A DNA stretch of 28,819 bases from Blautia faecis (GCF_020554845.1 NZ_JAJCIA010000045.1:1-28819); one strand, 5' to 3'; positions 1-7,395 are shown, numbered from the stretch's first letter. Numbers and translations: made by a program. Notes: generated by a model not told the origin, from the letters alone.

Positions 1-53
1 TACCGCAAAGTGGGGCGTGCAGATTGCGGGAATGATTTTTCAAACACGCTCTA
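1..53 (-). repeat. Truncated copy of foldback element A (window edge)
   Basis: These bases are the reverse complement of about 4111-4163 with a single visible mismatch near the tip (CAAACACGCTCTA here, against CAAACAGGCTCTA in the reverse complement of the other copy). The copy is cut by the window start, so only one terminal arm is visible. It lies in opposite orientation to the complete copy at 4111-4273, so the two bracket the dnaJ-malQ-CYTH segment. Confidence 0.85.
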
Positions 54-86
54 ATGTGAAAAAAATATGAAATTATGTTCCATACC

Positions 87-115
87 TTGACTTTTAAAAG
101 AATGAATGTTATATT
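87..115 (+). promoter_or_regulatory. Sigma-A promoter for the dnaJ-type gene
   Basis: The -35 element TTGACT (87-92) and -10 element TATATT (110-115) are separated by exactly 17 bases, close to the consensus for the housekeeping sigma factor. Transcription would start near 121-123 and leave a leader of about 200 bases before the dnaJ start at 329. No CIRCE inverted repeat (TTAGCACTC-N9-GAGTGCTAA) is visible, so HrcA control is not supported. Confidence 0.8.
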
Positions 116-141
116 ACAAATAGAACAAAAATAAAAGTTAT

Positions 142-201
142 TTCCCGTGGATGTTCGGGAGATGGACAACAGCATTCCCCGGAAGAGATTCCGGGGAATT
201 T
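142..201 (+). promoter_or_regulatory. Two hairpins in the dnaJ leader (possible attenuator)
   Basis: Downstream of the promoter is a small hairpin (TCCCG/CGGGA arms, about 143-159). It is followed by a perfect 11-bp stem, ATTCCCCGGAA-GAGA-TTCCGGGGAAT (174-199). Only three Ts follow the second stem, so it is a weak candidate for an intrinsic terminator. It could be an attenuator, an RNA-stabilising 5' structure, or the 3' end of a roughly 80-nt leader RNA. Confidence 0.5.
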
Positions 202-328
202 GTAGATACTGAATAGTTACAATAAATTGACATTACTGTATTCAGAAAATATATTACAAAGTATATGGATGAAAGCTGTGGGCAGTAATGAATTTATTTC
301 GCAATATGAGGAGTCAGAGGTGACCAGT

Positions 329-1513
329 ATGGGAGCAAAGAGAGATTATTATGAAGTGCTGGGAATCAGTCGCAGCGCGGATAAAGATGCTATAAAGAAA
401 GCTTATCGTAAGATGGCAAAGAAATACCATCCGGATTCAAACGCGGGAAATCCGGATGCTGAAGAAAAGTTTAAGGAAGTCACAGAAGCATATAATGTGC
501 TCAGTGACCCTGAGAAGAAAAAACTCTATGATCAGTTCGGTCATGCAGCATTTGAAGAAGGTGCTGGCGGTGCCGGATATGGTGAAGGTGGCTTTAATAG
601 AAACGGCGGCTTTGACGGCTCTGGATTCAGTGGCTTTGGCGGTTTTGGAAATAGTCATAGCGGTGCTTATAGAAGTCCGGATGGCAGCTATCAGGAATTT
701 CATTTCGAAGGTGGTGACATGGACGATATTCTGAAGAATCTGTTTGGAGGAGGCTTCGGAGGAGGAAGCAATTCTGAAAAGGCTGGTTCCGCACACGGAT
801 TTGGAGGAAGCGGTTTTGGTCACTCTGGTTTTGAAAACGGCTCTTTTAGAAGCGGATTTAATGGTAGTTTCGGCAGTGGAGGTTTTGATGGTACCGGTTA
901 TGGAGATGGCTTTGGAAACAGCTGCAATAGCGGCTTTAGTGGCAGTCACCAGCAGAAAGGCCAGGACCTGAACGCAGAAATTTCCATCAGCTTCAACGAG
1001 GCAGCATTTGGTTGCGACAAGCTGATTAATCTTTCTGGTGCAGACGGCAGTGGAAAACAGACTCTGAAAGTTCACATTCCTGCCGGAATTGACAACGGCA
1101 AGAGTATCCGTCTGAGAGGCAAAGGAAATCCAGGTTACGGAGGTGCTCCCGCAGGGGATCTTCTTCTGAAGGTTCATGTAGGCGAGCGCCCTGGCTTTGA
1201 GCGAAAAGGCACCGACGTTTACACCACCGTAAATGTGCCGTTCATCACAGCTGCTCTGGGCGGTGAGGCAAAAGTCCAGACCCTGAATGGCCAGGTAATG
1301 TGCCGTATCCCGGAAGGCACACAGTCTGGCAGCAAGATCCGTCTGAAAGGAAAAGGTATCCAGGCAATGGGAAAAGCTGGAGTCTACGGTGATCTGTACG
1401 TAACCGTCCAGGTTCAGGTACCGAGAAATTTAAGCGAGGAATCCAAACGGAGACTTCGTGAATTTGATACCAGTACCAGAATGGCTGGTACAAGAGGAAG
1501 TCGAACAGCGTAA
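329..1513 (+). CDS. DnaJ-type co-chaperone without zinc finger (class B/CbpA-like)
   Basis: This is a J-domain co-chaperone expected to stimulate the ATPase of cytosolic DnaK and deliver clients to it. The 394-residue protein has an N-terminal J domain (about 1-71) with the essential HPD motif at 34-36. A very long Gly/Phe/Ser-rich linker follows (about 72-208), then two beta-sandwich substrate-binding domains (about 212-370, with [16 protein letters not shown] and [17 protein letters not shown]). The four CxxCxGxG zinc motifs of true DnaJ are absent, so it is class B/CbpA-like rather than the dnaK-operon dnaJ. The start at ATG 329 is chosen because AGAGGTGA precedes it and the J domain begins there; an in-frame extension to 227 has no ribosome binding site. 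It is monocistronic, with its own promoter (87-115) and terminator (1642-1692). The linker is unusually long and low in complexity. Confidence 0.9.
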   Translation: MGAKRDYYEVLGISRSADKDAIKKAYRKMAKKYHPDSNAGNPDAEEKFKEVTEAYNVLSDPEKKKLYDQFGHAAFEEGAGGAGYGEGGFNRNGGFDGSGFSGFGGFGNSHSGAYRSPDGSYQEFHFEGGDMDDILKNLFGGGFGGGSNSEKAGSAHGFGGSGFGHSGFENGSFRSGFNGSFGSGGFDGTGYGDGFGNSCNSGFSGSHQQKGQDLNAEISISFNEAAFGCDKLINLSGADGSGKQTLKVHIPAGIDNGKSIRLRGKGNPGYGGAPAGDLLLKVHVGERPGFERKGTDVYTTVNVPFITAALGGEAKVQTLNGQVMCRIPEGTQSGSKIRLKGKGIQAMGKAGVYGDLYVTVQVQVPRNLSEESKRRLREFDTSTRMAGTRGSRTA

Positions 1514-1565
1514 AATTGCCTGCTATTAAATAACTATTTATTAAATAAGCGAAAGGTACAATATA

Positions 1566-1617
1566 GCTTACATGTATAAAATTTGGTTTGCTAAATCTAA
1601 GCTGAATGCATGTAAGC
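1566..1617 (+). other. Long-range hairpin after dnaJ
   Basis: A 9-bp perfect inverted repeat, GCTTACATG (1566-1574) and CATGTAAGC (1609-1617), encloses 34 bases and sits just before the dnaJ terminator. It could be part of the 3' untranslated structure. It has no T-run, so it is not itself a terminator. Confidence 0.4.
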
Positions 1618-1641
1618 AGTTTGTTTCTATGTCTTGATCAT

Positions 1642-1692
1642 AATCCGAAATCGGACTAAATCTATTAAAAAAGGTCCGATTTCGGATTTTTT
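1642..1692 (+). terminator. Rho-independent terminator of the dnaJ-type gene
   Basis: A perfect 15-bp stem (1642-1656 paired with 1674-1688, AATCCGAAATCGGAC and its complement) with a 17-base loop runs into six Ts (1687-1692). This is a strong intrinsic terminator about 130 bases past the dnaJ stop. Confidence 0.9.
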
Positions 1693-1737
1693 GTGCTGCT
1701 TTACAGATCGGGAAAGCAAAAAGGAGAGAAAACGCAT

Positions 1738-1812
1738 ATGGCAGAAGCTCTGGGATTGACCGGTTCTGTGTCCTGTCTGGTGAAGAATAAAAAGAAATAT
1801 CATTATTATTAG
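1738..1812 (+). CDS. Possible 24-residue small ORF
   Basis: In the 1514-1949 gap, downstream of the dnaJ terminator, an AAAAAGGAGAG ribosome binding site (about 1718-1728) precedes ATG 1738. It opens a 24-codon frame that ends at TAG 1810-1812. The predicted peptide starts MAEALGLTGSV and ends in a Lys/Tyr-rich tail (KNKKKYHYY). It could be a short secreted or regulatory peptide, a leader peptide for malQ, or a remnant. There is no obvious promoter between the terminator and this frame, and I do not recognise the sequence. The Shine-Dalgarno match is its main support, and short frames like this arise by chance. Confidence 0.3.
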   Translation: MAEALGLTGSVSCLVKNKKKYHYY

Positions 1813-1949
1813 AAAAAACACTATATTTCTTGAAAAAATGATATTGATTTAAGTACATGAATTGTGGCATGATATAAACATGTATGTTAAACTGTAATAA
1901 GTGTAACAATATATGCTAAAGTATGATGCTTTTGAACAGGGAGGAAAAA

Positions 1950-3485
1950 ATGGGAAATCAGAGAGAATGTGGCGTGCTGCTTCCAATCAGTAGTCTGCCT
2001 TCAAAATACGGAATTGGATGTTTTTCAAAAAGTGCCTATGAGTTTGTGGATCAGTTGAAGGCAGCCGGACAGGGCTGTTGGCAGATTCTGCCCCTTGGAC
2101 CAACCAGCTACGGTGATTCACCTTATCAGTCTTTTTCCACCTTTGCAGGAAATCCTTATTTTATCAGTCTGGAAGACCTGATCGAAGAGGGAGTGCTTAC
2201 GGAAAAAGAGTGTGATGCTGTGGATTTCGGTTCCAGGGAAGATGATGTGGATTATGAGAAAATTTACAAAGGACGATACAAACTTCTTCGTAAAGCCTAT
2301 GAGAGAAGCGATATTTCCAAAAATCCTGACTTTGTAAGATTCCAGCAGGAGCAGGCGCATTGGCTTGGCGATTATGCACTTTTTATGGCGGTGAAGGATC
2401 GTTTTGAGGGAATTCCGTGGACAGAATGGGCGGAGGACATCCGTCTTCGCTGGAATAATGCACTGGATTATTACAGAAAAGAACTGTATTTTGAAATTGA
2501 ATTCCAGGAGTATATGCAGTTCAAATTTTATGAACAGTGGGCGAAACTGAAAGCGTATGCAAACAGAAGAGGAATTCGTATTATCGGAGATATTCCGATC
2601 TATGTTGCCATGGACAGCGCAGATACCTGGGCAAATCCAGGACTTTTCAAACTGGATGAAAATAACGAGCCTACACAGGTAGCCGGATGTCCGCCAGATG
2701 GATTTTCTGCAACAGGACAGCTTTGGGGAAATCCGCTGTACAGATGGGATGTGCATAAAAATACCGGATTCGAGTGGTGGATCAAACGTCTGGCACATTG
2801 CTTTAATATGTATGATGTTGTCCGCATTGATCATTTCCGTGGATTTGATGAATATTATGCGATTCCATATGGTGATAAGGATGCAAAACGCGGCTGGTGG
2901 GAAAAAGGACCTGGAATGGATCTTTTCCGTACCGTTTCCTATCGGTTGGGACACAAGGACATTATTGCTGAGGACCTTGGTTTCATGACTGATTCTGTGA
3001 AGCGTCTTGTGGAGGAGAGTGGTTATCCAAACATGAAGGTAATCGAGTTTGCCTTTGATGAGCGGGATACTGGAAATGCCAGTGATTATCTGCCTCATAA
3101 CTACACAAATAACTGTGTGGTTTATACCGGAACCCACGACAATGAGACACTGCTTGGCTGGTATGGGGATATTACTCCTGAGGAGCGTCATATGGTTCGG
3201 GAATATCTGTGGAACTTCCACGATGATGAGAAAGGCATCTGCCGGAATATGATCCGTCTGGTTATGGGAAGTGTAGCCGGAAGATGTATTATTCCGATTC
3301 AGGATTATCTGCAGCTTGATAATTCAGCCCGCATTAATCAGCCATCCACTCTGGGAACAAACTGGAAGTGGCGCCTGAAAGAAGGACAGTTCAGCAAAGA
3401 ATTGCAGAAGGAAATGCTGACTCTGGCGACCAGATTCGGAAGGAAAAACTGGACCCCGGATCCGTTGGAAGAGAAAATGGAATAA
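1950..3485 (+). CDS. malQ: 4-alpha-glucanotransferase (amylomaltase, GH77)
   Basis: This cytosolic enzyme transfers alpha-1,4-glucan segments between maltodextrins during maltose, maltodextrin or glycogen metabolism. The 511-residue length is normal for the family. The GH77 catalytic set is visible: nucleophile Asp294 in VRIDHFRGF, acid/base Glu341 in IIAEDLG, and Asp397 in GTHDNET. The N-terminal LPISSLPSKYGIG and the GDSPYQ motif are also typical. ATG 1950 is preferred over the in-frame ATGs at 1923/1926 because a GGGAGG ribosome binding site lies 6-12 bases upstream of it. The gene stands alone between terminators at 1642-1692 and 3531-3563. The upstream region is A+T-rich but no convincing -35/-10 pair was found. 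No other maltodextrin gene is in the window. Confidence 0.96.
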   Translation: MGNQRECGVLLPISSLPSKYGIGCFSKSAYEFVDQLKAAGQGCWQILPLGPTSYGDSPYQSFSTFAGNPYFISLEDLIEEGVLTEKECDAVDFGSREDDVDYEKIYKGRYKLLRKAYERSDISKNPDFVRFQQEQAHWLGDYALFMAVKDRFEGIPWTEWAEDIRLRWNNALDYYRKELYFEIEFQEYMQFKFYEQWAKLKAYANRRGIRIIGDIPIYVAMDSADTWANPGLFKLDENNEPTQVAGCPPDGFSATGQLWGNPLYRWDVHKNTGFEWWIKRLAHCFNMYDVVRIDHFRGFDEYYAIPYGDKDAKRGWWEKGPGMDLFRTVSYRLGHKDIIAEDLGFMTDSVKRLVEESGYPNMKVIEFAFDERDTGNASDYLPHNYTNNCVVYTGTHDNETLLGWYGDITPEERHMVREYLWNFHDDEKGICRNMIRLVMGSVAGRCIIPIQDYLQLDNSARINQPSTLGTNWKWRLKEGQFSKELQKEMLTLATRFGRKNWTPDPLEEKME

Positions 3486-3530
3486 ATTTAATATTTAATC
3501 AGTTGTTGCATAAAAAAAGGTAGAAGAGTA

Positions 3531-3563
3531 AAATTGAGGGCAAGGGTGTTTGCCCTCAATTTT
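3531..3563 (+). terminator. Rho-independent terminator of malQ
   Basis: A 13-bp perfect stem (AAATTGAGGGCAA at 3531-3543 with TTGCCCTCAATTT at 3550-3562) has a 6-base GGGTGT loop and ends in a T-run. With the A-run on the left arm it could work in both directions. Confidence 0.88.
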
Positions 3564-3623
3564 GTATATACGGAGAGCTGAAAAGTTCGTGCTTTTCATA
3601 AAAAACATGAGGAGGAAACTAAG

Positions 3624-4082
3624 TTGGAAATTGAGAGAAAGTTTCTCATTAAGAGAGAAAACCTTCCGGAAAACCTGGAGCAGTATCCAAGCAAGGTAAT
3701 TGAGCAGGGCTATCTGTGCACAGAGCCGGTAGTGCGGATCCGCAAATCTAATGACAATTACTATCTGACTTATAAATCAAAGGGACTGCTGGCAAGAGAG
3801 GAATACAATCTGCCGCTGACAAAAGAAGCTTATGAGCACTTAAAACCCAAAGCAGACGGAATCGTGATCTCCAAGGTACGTTATGTGATTCCTGAGAAAG
3901 ACGGTTTATCCATTGAACTGGACGTATTCAAAGCCCCCTACGAAGGTCTTCTCCTGGCAGAAGTGGAATTCCCCACCGAAGAAGCCGCCCACGCTTACCA
4001 GCCGCCAAAGTGGTTCGGGGAGGATGTGACGTATTCCACAGAGTATCACAACAGTACCTTAAGTAAAGGGAAAAAGAGATAA
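3624..4082 (+). CDS. CYTH-domain protein (triphosphate tunnel metalloenzyme)
   Basis: The protein belongs to the CYTH/TTM superfamily, beta-barrel phosphohydrolases that bind triphosphate substrates with divalent metal. The diagnostic ExExK motif is at the extreme N terminus (M-E-I-E-R-K), and further barrel strands are recognisable (VVRIRKS, YYLTYKSKG, LSIELDVF, LAEVEFPTEEEA-like). At 152 residues it is a single compact CYTH domain with no CHAD partner. Inorganic triphosphatase or a related activity is likely; class IV adenylate cyclase activity cannot be excluded. The start is TTG 3624, supported by GAGGAGG about 8 bases upstream and by the fixed position of ExExK at residues 2-6. It follows the malQ terminator closely and no clear promoter was seen. 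Its cellular role is unknown. Confidence 0.88.
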   Translation: MEIERKFLIKRENLPENLEQYPSKVIEQGYLCTEPVVRIRKSNDNYYLTYKSKGLLAREEYNLPLTKEAYEHLKPKADGIVISKVRYVIPEKDGLSIELDVFKAPYEGLLLAEVEFPTEEAAHAYQPPKWFGEDVTYSTEYHNSTLSKGKKR

Positions 4083-4110
4083 AATTTTTATTTTATAATG
4101 AACCTTAACT

Positions 4111-4273
4111 AGAGCCTGTTTGAAAAATCATTCCCGCAATCTGCACGCCCCACTTTGCGGTATATTTTGCCCGAATTCGGTTGCCGTAGCCCGCTACGGC
4201 GCCCTCATCCGGGCAAAATCTCCCACAAATCGTGACGCACATCTTGCAGAAAGCCTTTTTCAAACACGCTCTA
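4111..4273 (+). repeat. Foldback element A, complete copy (MITE-like)
   Basis: This 163-bp intergenic element has 18-bp terminal inverted repeats: TAGAGCCTGTTTGAAAAA (4111-4128) against TTTTTCAAACACGCTCTA (4256-4273), with one mismatch. Internally, TTTTGCCCG (4165-4173) pairs with CGGGCAAAA (4210-4218), and GCCGTAGC-CC-GCTACGGC (4183-4200) forms the tip, so most of the element can fold as one imperfect hairpin. The triplet AAC flanks both ends (4108-4110, 4274-4276) and may be a target duplication. It encodes nothing. A second partial copy is at 1-53. Confidence 0.85.
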
Positions 4274-4304
4274 AACAACGACCTACATGAAAGGAGCAGA
4301 AGAT

Positions 4305-5099
4305 ATGAAAATCGGATTTATCGGATGTGGAAATATGGGTTCTGCAATGATCGGCGGAATCCTGAAAAATGGTGTGTTTGAAAAAAATGAGATTATTGTT
4401 TCAAATCTCACAGAAGAAGGAAGTAGAAGAAGTCAGGAAAAACTTGGAGTTGTGACAACTCTGGATAATTGTGAAGTTGTGAAAAATGCAAATATTGTTA
4501 TATTAGCAGTAAAGCCTCAATTCTATGAGGAGGTAATCGGTGAAATTAAAAATTTCCTGACACCACAGCATATGATCGTAGGAATTGCGCCCGGTAAAAC
4601 TCTTGCATGGCTGGAAGAAAAATGTGAGCAGCCGTTAAAGGTGGTACGTCTTATGCCGAATACCCCGGCACAGGTAGGGGCAGGAATGACAGGTGCCTGT
4701 GTCAATGATCGGGTAACAGAAGAGGATCTGGATCAGATTCTTGCCATTACAAACAGCTTCGGTCGCACAGAGGTGGTACCAGAAAGGCTGATGGACGCAG
4801 TCAGCGCAGTCAGTGGGTGCTCTCCGGCTTATGTATTTATGTTTATTGAAGCAATGGCAGATGCCGCTGTGGCACAGGGAATGCCAAGAAAACAGGCCTA
4901 TCAGTTTGCTGCCCAGGCTGTACTTGGAAGTGCGAAGCTGCTTCTGGAGACAGGCATGCATCCGGGAGAACTGAAGGATATGGTATGCTCCCCGGCAGGA
5001 ACGACCATTGAGGGTGTGCGTATCCTGGAAAAAAATGGTTTCCGCAGTGCTGTGTTTGAAGCATTGCAGGGAGCTGCTGATAAAGGAAAGAAAATGTGA
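4305..5099 (+). CDS. proC: Pyrroline-5-carboxylate reductase
   Basis: The enzyme catalyses the last step of proline synthesis, NAD(P)H-dependent reduction of pyrroline-5-carboxylate, in the cytosol. The 264-residue protein opens with the Rossmann dinucleotide-binding motif GFIGCGNMGSAMIGG and carries MPNTPAQVGAGMTG and the P5CR signature around AVSGCSPAYVFMFIEAMADA. ATG 4305 is chosen because AAAGGAG lies 8 bases upstream and the Rossmann strand starts at residue 2; an in-frame ATG at 4287 would put the ribosome binding site inside the gene. It is monocistronic. Element A (4111-4273) ends about 30 bases before the start and may occupy its leader. The stop codon lies at the edge of repeat family B (5096-5148), so the last residues may have been shaped by that insertion. 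Confidence 0.95.
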   Translation: MKIGFIGCGNMGSAMIGGILKNGVFEKNEIIVSNLTEEGSRRSQEKLGVVTTLDNCEVVKNANIVILAVKPQFYEEVIGEIKNFLTPQHMIVGIAPGKTLAWLEEKCEQPLKVVRLMPNTPAQVGAGMTGACVNDRVTEEDLDQILAITNSFGRTEVVPERLMDAVSAVSGCSPAYVFMFIEAMADAAVAQGMPRKQAYQFAAQAVLGSAKLLLETGMHPGELKDMVCSPAGTTIEGVRILEKNGFRSAVFEALQGAADKGKKM

Positions 5100-5148
5100 G
5101 CTTTGCCTACAAAAAACACCTCGCGGAATATTACCAGTGAGCAGTAAC
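5096..5148 (-). repeat. Half copy of repeat family B after proC
   Basis: This stretch aligns with the reverse complement of the left half of the element at 20430-20569. Shared blocks include a GTGARCTTTG start, ACAAAAAAC, CCTCGCGGAA and CCAGTGARCAGTA. The opposite half is missing. The proC stop TGA (5097-5099) lies inside the homologous block. Confidence 0.7.
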
Positions 5149-5189
5149 TATAAGTAAATAATTGTGAAAATGAATCAGGAGGTTCCACT

Positions 5190-5741
5190 ATGAGCAAAAA
5201 AGTATACATCTTCCTCGCCGACGGTTTTGAAGACATTGAAGGCTTAACTGTAGTTGATCTTATGCGAAGAGCAGGAATCACTATTACAACCGTTTCTATT
5301 AAAAACACCAAACAGATCACCACAGCCCATGGAATTACCATGCTGACCGATACCACCTTCCGTGAGGCGGATTTCTCCGACGCAGACATGCTGGTTCTCC
5401 CGGGCGGACAACCTGGAACCACTTATCTTGGAGGATTCGAGCCACTTACCGATCTGGTTAAAAGCTTCTATAATAATGGAGGTAAGATCGCAGCCATCTG
5501 CGCGGCACCTACTGTTTTTGCAGAAATCGGACTTTTACATGGAAAGAAGGCCACTGCATACCCGGCCTGCATGGACGGTCTTGGAGATGCTGTGAAGTCT
5601 GAAGAAAAGGTTGTAATTGATGGAAACATTACTACAAGCCGTGGACTTGGAACTGCAATTGACTTTTCCCTTTCCCTGATTTCCCAGCTCCTTGGACAGG
5701 AAAAAGCAGACCAGATTGCAGAATCCGTAGTTTATAAGTAA
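5190..5741 (+). CDS. DJ-1/PfpI family protein (YajL/DJ-1-like)
   Basis: This is a class I glutamine-amidotransferase-like fold of the DJ-1/PfpI superfamily, whose members include protein and nucleotide deglycases, glyoxalases and redox-sensing chaperones. In 183 residues it has the conserved acidic residues near the N terminus (DGFEDIEG, 11-18), LVLPGGQPG (69-76) and the nucleophile elbow AICAAPT with Cys104. The segment that carries His126 in human DJ-1 reads AYPACMD here, with Tyr in place of His, so a classical Cys-His pair is not evident. AGGAGG about 8 bases upstream supports ATG 5190. It stands alone between the family-B half element and the trigger-factor promoter. The exact substrate cannot be inferred. 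Confidence 0.88.
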   Translation: MSKKVYIFLADGFEDIEGLTVVDLMRRAGITITTVSIKNTKQITTAHGITMLTDTTFREADFSDADMLVLPGGQPGTTYLGGFEPLTDLVKSFYNNGGKIAAICAAPTVFAEIGLLHGKKATAYPACMDGLGDAVKSEEKVVIDGNITTSRGLGTAIDFSLSLISQLLGQEKADQIAESVVYK

Positions 5742-5798
5742 AAAATATTATAAAAAACCCTAATTTTTTAGGAATAACAGGGAAAACCATAAAAAACA

Positions 5799-5828
5799 CT
5801 GGCGTTTTTAATTTGGTTGTGCTATACT
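5799..5828 (+). promoter_or_regulatory. Extended -10 promoter for tig
   Basis: TGC-TATACT (5820-5828) is an extended -10 element. The matching -35 is poor (CTGGCG near 5799-5804, 18-base spacing), as often found with extended -10 promoters. It would give a tig leader of roughly 175 bases. Confidence 0.55.
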
Positions 5829-5872
5829 TCTACAATGACTGTAATAATAGGGGGAAACCCTGCGCATTTATA

Positions 5873-5932
5873 ACCGCAGAAGGATCGCAGTGACAGGAAC
5901 CTGTTTTGGACTTTCCGGTTATCATCTGCGGT
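5873..5932 (+). promoter_or_regulatory. Structured leader upstream of tig
   Basis: ACCGCAGA (5873-5880) is complementary to TCTGCGGT (5925-5932) and encloses a small internal hairpin (ACAGG-AA-CCTGT, 5893-5904). The stem is not followed by a T-run, so it is probably a leader structure and not a terminator. I do not recognise a known riboswitch class. Confidence 0.4.
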
Positions 5933-6009
5933 ATCATTATTAAGAAATGGACAATGTCAATGCATTGGACCTGACATTTTACCTGAGAATATTAAGGAGG
6001 AACACGAAA

Positions 6010-7317
6010 ATGAGTTTACAGGTGGAGAAATTAGAGAAAAACATGGCGAAGCTTACCATCGAAGTTTCCGCTGAAGATTTAGACAAAGCAATGGAGAAAG
6101 CTTACCAGAAACAGAAAAGCAGAATCAGCCTTCCAGGATTCCGTAAAGGAAAAGCTCCGAGAAAGATGATCGAGAGCATGTATGGCAAGGGTGTATTCAT
6201 GGAAGACGCTGTTAATTCTCTTGTACCACAGGAGTATACAAAAGCTCTTGGCGAGTGCGATCTTGAGATCGTTTCCCAGCCGGAGATCAATGTTACACAG
6301 ATGGAGCCAGGTAAAGCTCTTATCTTCACAGCTGATGTAGCTGTGAAACCAGAGGTTACTCTTGGAGATTACAAGGGTGTAGAGGTTCCGAAGTCTGAGA
6401 TCACTGTAACAGACGAGGAAGTTGACGCTGAGGTTAAGAAAGAGCAGGATAAGAATGCAAGAACAGTTGCAGTTGAGGATCGTGCAGCTGCAAACGGCGA
6501 TATCACAACAATCGATTTCGAGGGATTTGTTGATGGTGTTGCATTTGAAGGCGGTAAAGGAACTGACTACGCACTTACACTTGGTTCCGGTACATTTATC
6601 CCGGGATTCGAGGATCAGCTTGTTGGAGCAAACACTGGTGACCATGTAGAAGTTAAGGTTACTTTCCCAGAGGAATATCAGGCAAAAGAGCTTGCTGGCA
6701 AGGAAGCTGTATTCCAGTGTGACGTTAAGAAGATCGAGACCAAAGAGGTTCCGGAGCTTGACGATGAGTTTGCGAAAGACGTATCTGAATTTGATACTCT
6801 TGCTGAGTACAAAGAAGATGTTAAGAAGAAACTGACAGAGAAGAAAGAGAAAGAAGCAAGAACTGCAAAAGAGAACGCTGCAGTAGATAAAGCAATCGAG
6901 AATGCACAGATGGATATTCCGGAGCTTATGACAAAGACTGAGTGCCGTCAGATGATGGACGATTTCTCCAGAAGAATGCAGCAGCAGGGATTATCCATGG
7001 AGCAGTACTTCCAGTTCACAGGCCAGAGCATGGACAAGATGATGGAAGACATGAAGCCACAGGCTCTCAAGAGAATCCAGACAAGACTGGTTCTTGAGAA
7101 AGTAGCTGAGGCTGAGAACATCCAGCCATCTGAAGAAGAGATCACAGAAGAGATCCAGAAGATGGCAGATGCTTACAAGATGGAAGCTGACAAGATCAGA
7201 GAAGCTATCGGTGAGAGCGGACTTGAGCAGATGAAGAAAGATATGGCTGTTCAGAAGGCTGTTACTGTTATCGCTGATGCAGCAGTTGAAGTTGAGAAAG
7301 CAGCAGACGCTGAATAA
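6010..7317 (+). CDS. tig: Trigger factor, ribosome-associated peptidyl-prolyl isomerase
   Basis: Trigger factor binds the ribosome near the exit tunnel and shields nascent chains. The 435-residue protein has the N-terminal ribosome-binding domain with its signature GFRKGKAPRK at 43-52. A central FKBP-type PPIase domain (about 150-240, including DFEGFVDGVAFEGG and the GSGTFIPGFEDQLVG strand) follows, then a helical Lys/Glu-rich C-terminal chaperone domain. ATG 6010 is chosen: AAGGAGG lies 8-14 bases upstream and the family begins here (MSLQVEKLEKN). An in-frame extension to 5947 has no ribosome binding site and unlikely sequence. It heads the tig-clpP-clpX-lon order typical of Firmicutes. The rapid use of favoured codons suggests high expression. 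Confidence 0.97.
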   Translation: MSLQVEKLEKNMAKLTIEVSAEDLDKAMEKAYQKQKSRISLPGFRKGKAPRKMIESMYGKGVFMEDAVNSLVPQEYTKALGECDLEIVSQPEINVTQMEPGKALIFTADVAVKPEVTLGDYKGVEVPKSEITVTDEEVDAEVKKEQDKNARTVAVEDRAAANGDITTIDFEGFVDGVAFEGGKGTDYALTLGSGTFIPGFEDQLVGANTGDHVEVKVTFPEEYQAKELAGKEAVFQCDVKKIETKEVPELDDEFAKDVSEFDTLAEYKEDVKKKLTEKKEKEARTAKENAAVDKAIENAQMDIPELMTKTECRQMMDDFSRRMQQQGLSMEQYFQFTGQSMDKMMEDMKPQALKRIQTRLVLEKVAEAENIQPSEEEITEEIQKMADAYKMEADKIREAIGESGLEQMKKDMAVQKAVTVIADAAVEVEKAADAE

Positions 7318-7366
7318 TCAGCAGGCAGATAACTGCACATCCCAAGAGGGAAAAATTATTTTGTTA

Positions 7367-7395
7367 TGAAAGCGCTCTCTCTGGCGCATTATAAT
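7367..7395 (+). promoter_or_regulatory. Candidate clpP promoter region with cre-like site
   Basis: TATAAT at 7390-7395 could be a -10 element, but no good -35 is present 16-18 bases upstream. Directly upstream, TGAAAGCGCTCTCT (7367-7380) matches the CcpA cre consensus TGWAARCGYTWNCW at 13 of 14 positions. GCGCTC (7372-7377) also pairs with GAGCGC (7408-7413). No CtsR heptad repeat is visible. clpP may therefore have its own promoter in addition to readthrough from tig. Confidence 0.35.

Noticed and set aside
437..1177. 246-codon minus-strand open frame opposite the dnaJ-type gene
   Set aside because: It is an antisense shadow of the Gly-rich repeat; its composition is Ser/Thr/Ala/Ile-rich without domain motifs, and the plus-strand J-domain protein explains the region.
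2118..3221. 367-codon minus-strand open frame opposite malQ
   Set aside because: It has no ribosome binding site and no recognisable family, and the plus strand encodes an intact GH77 enzyme with all catalytic residues.
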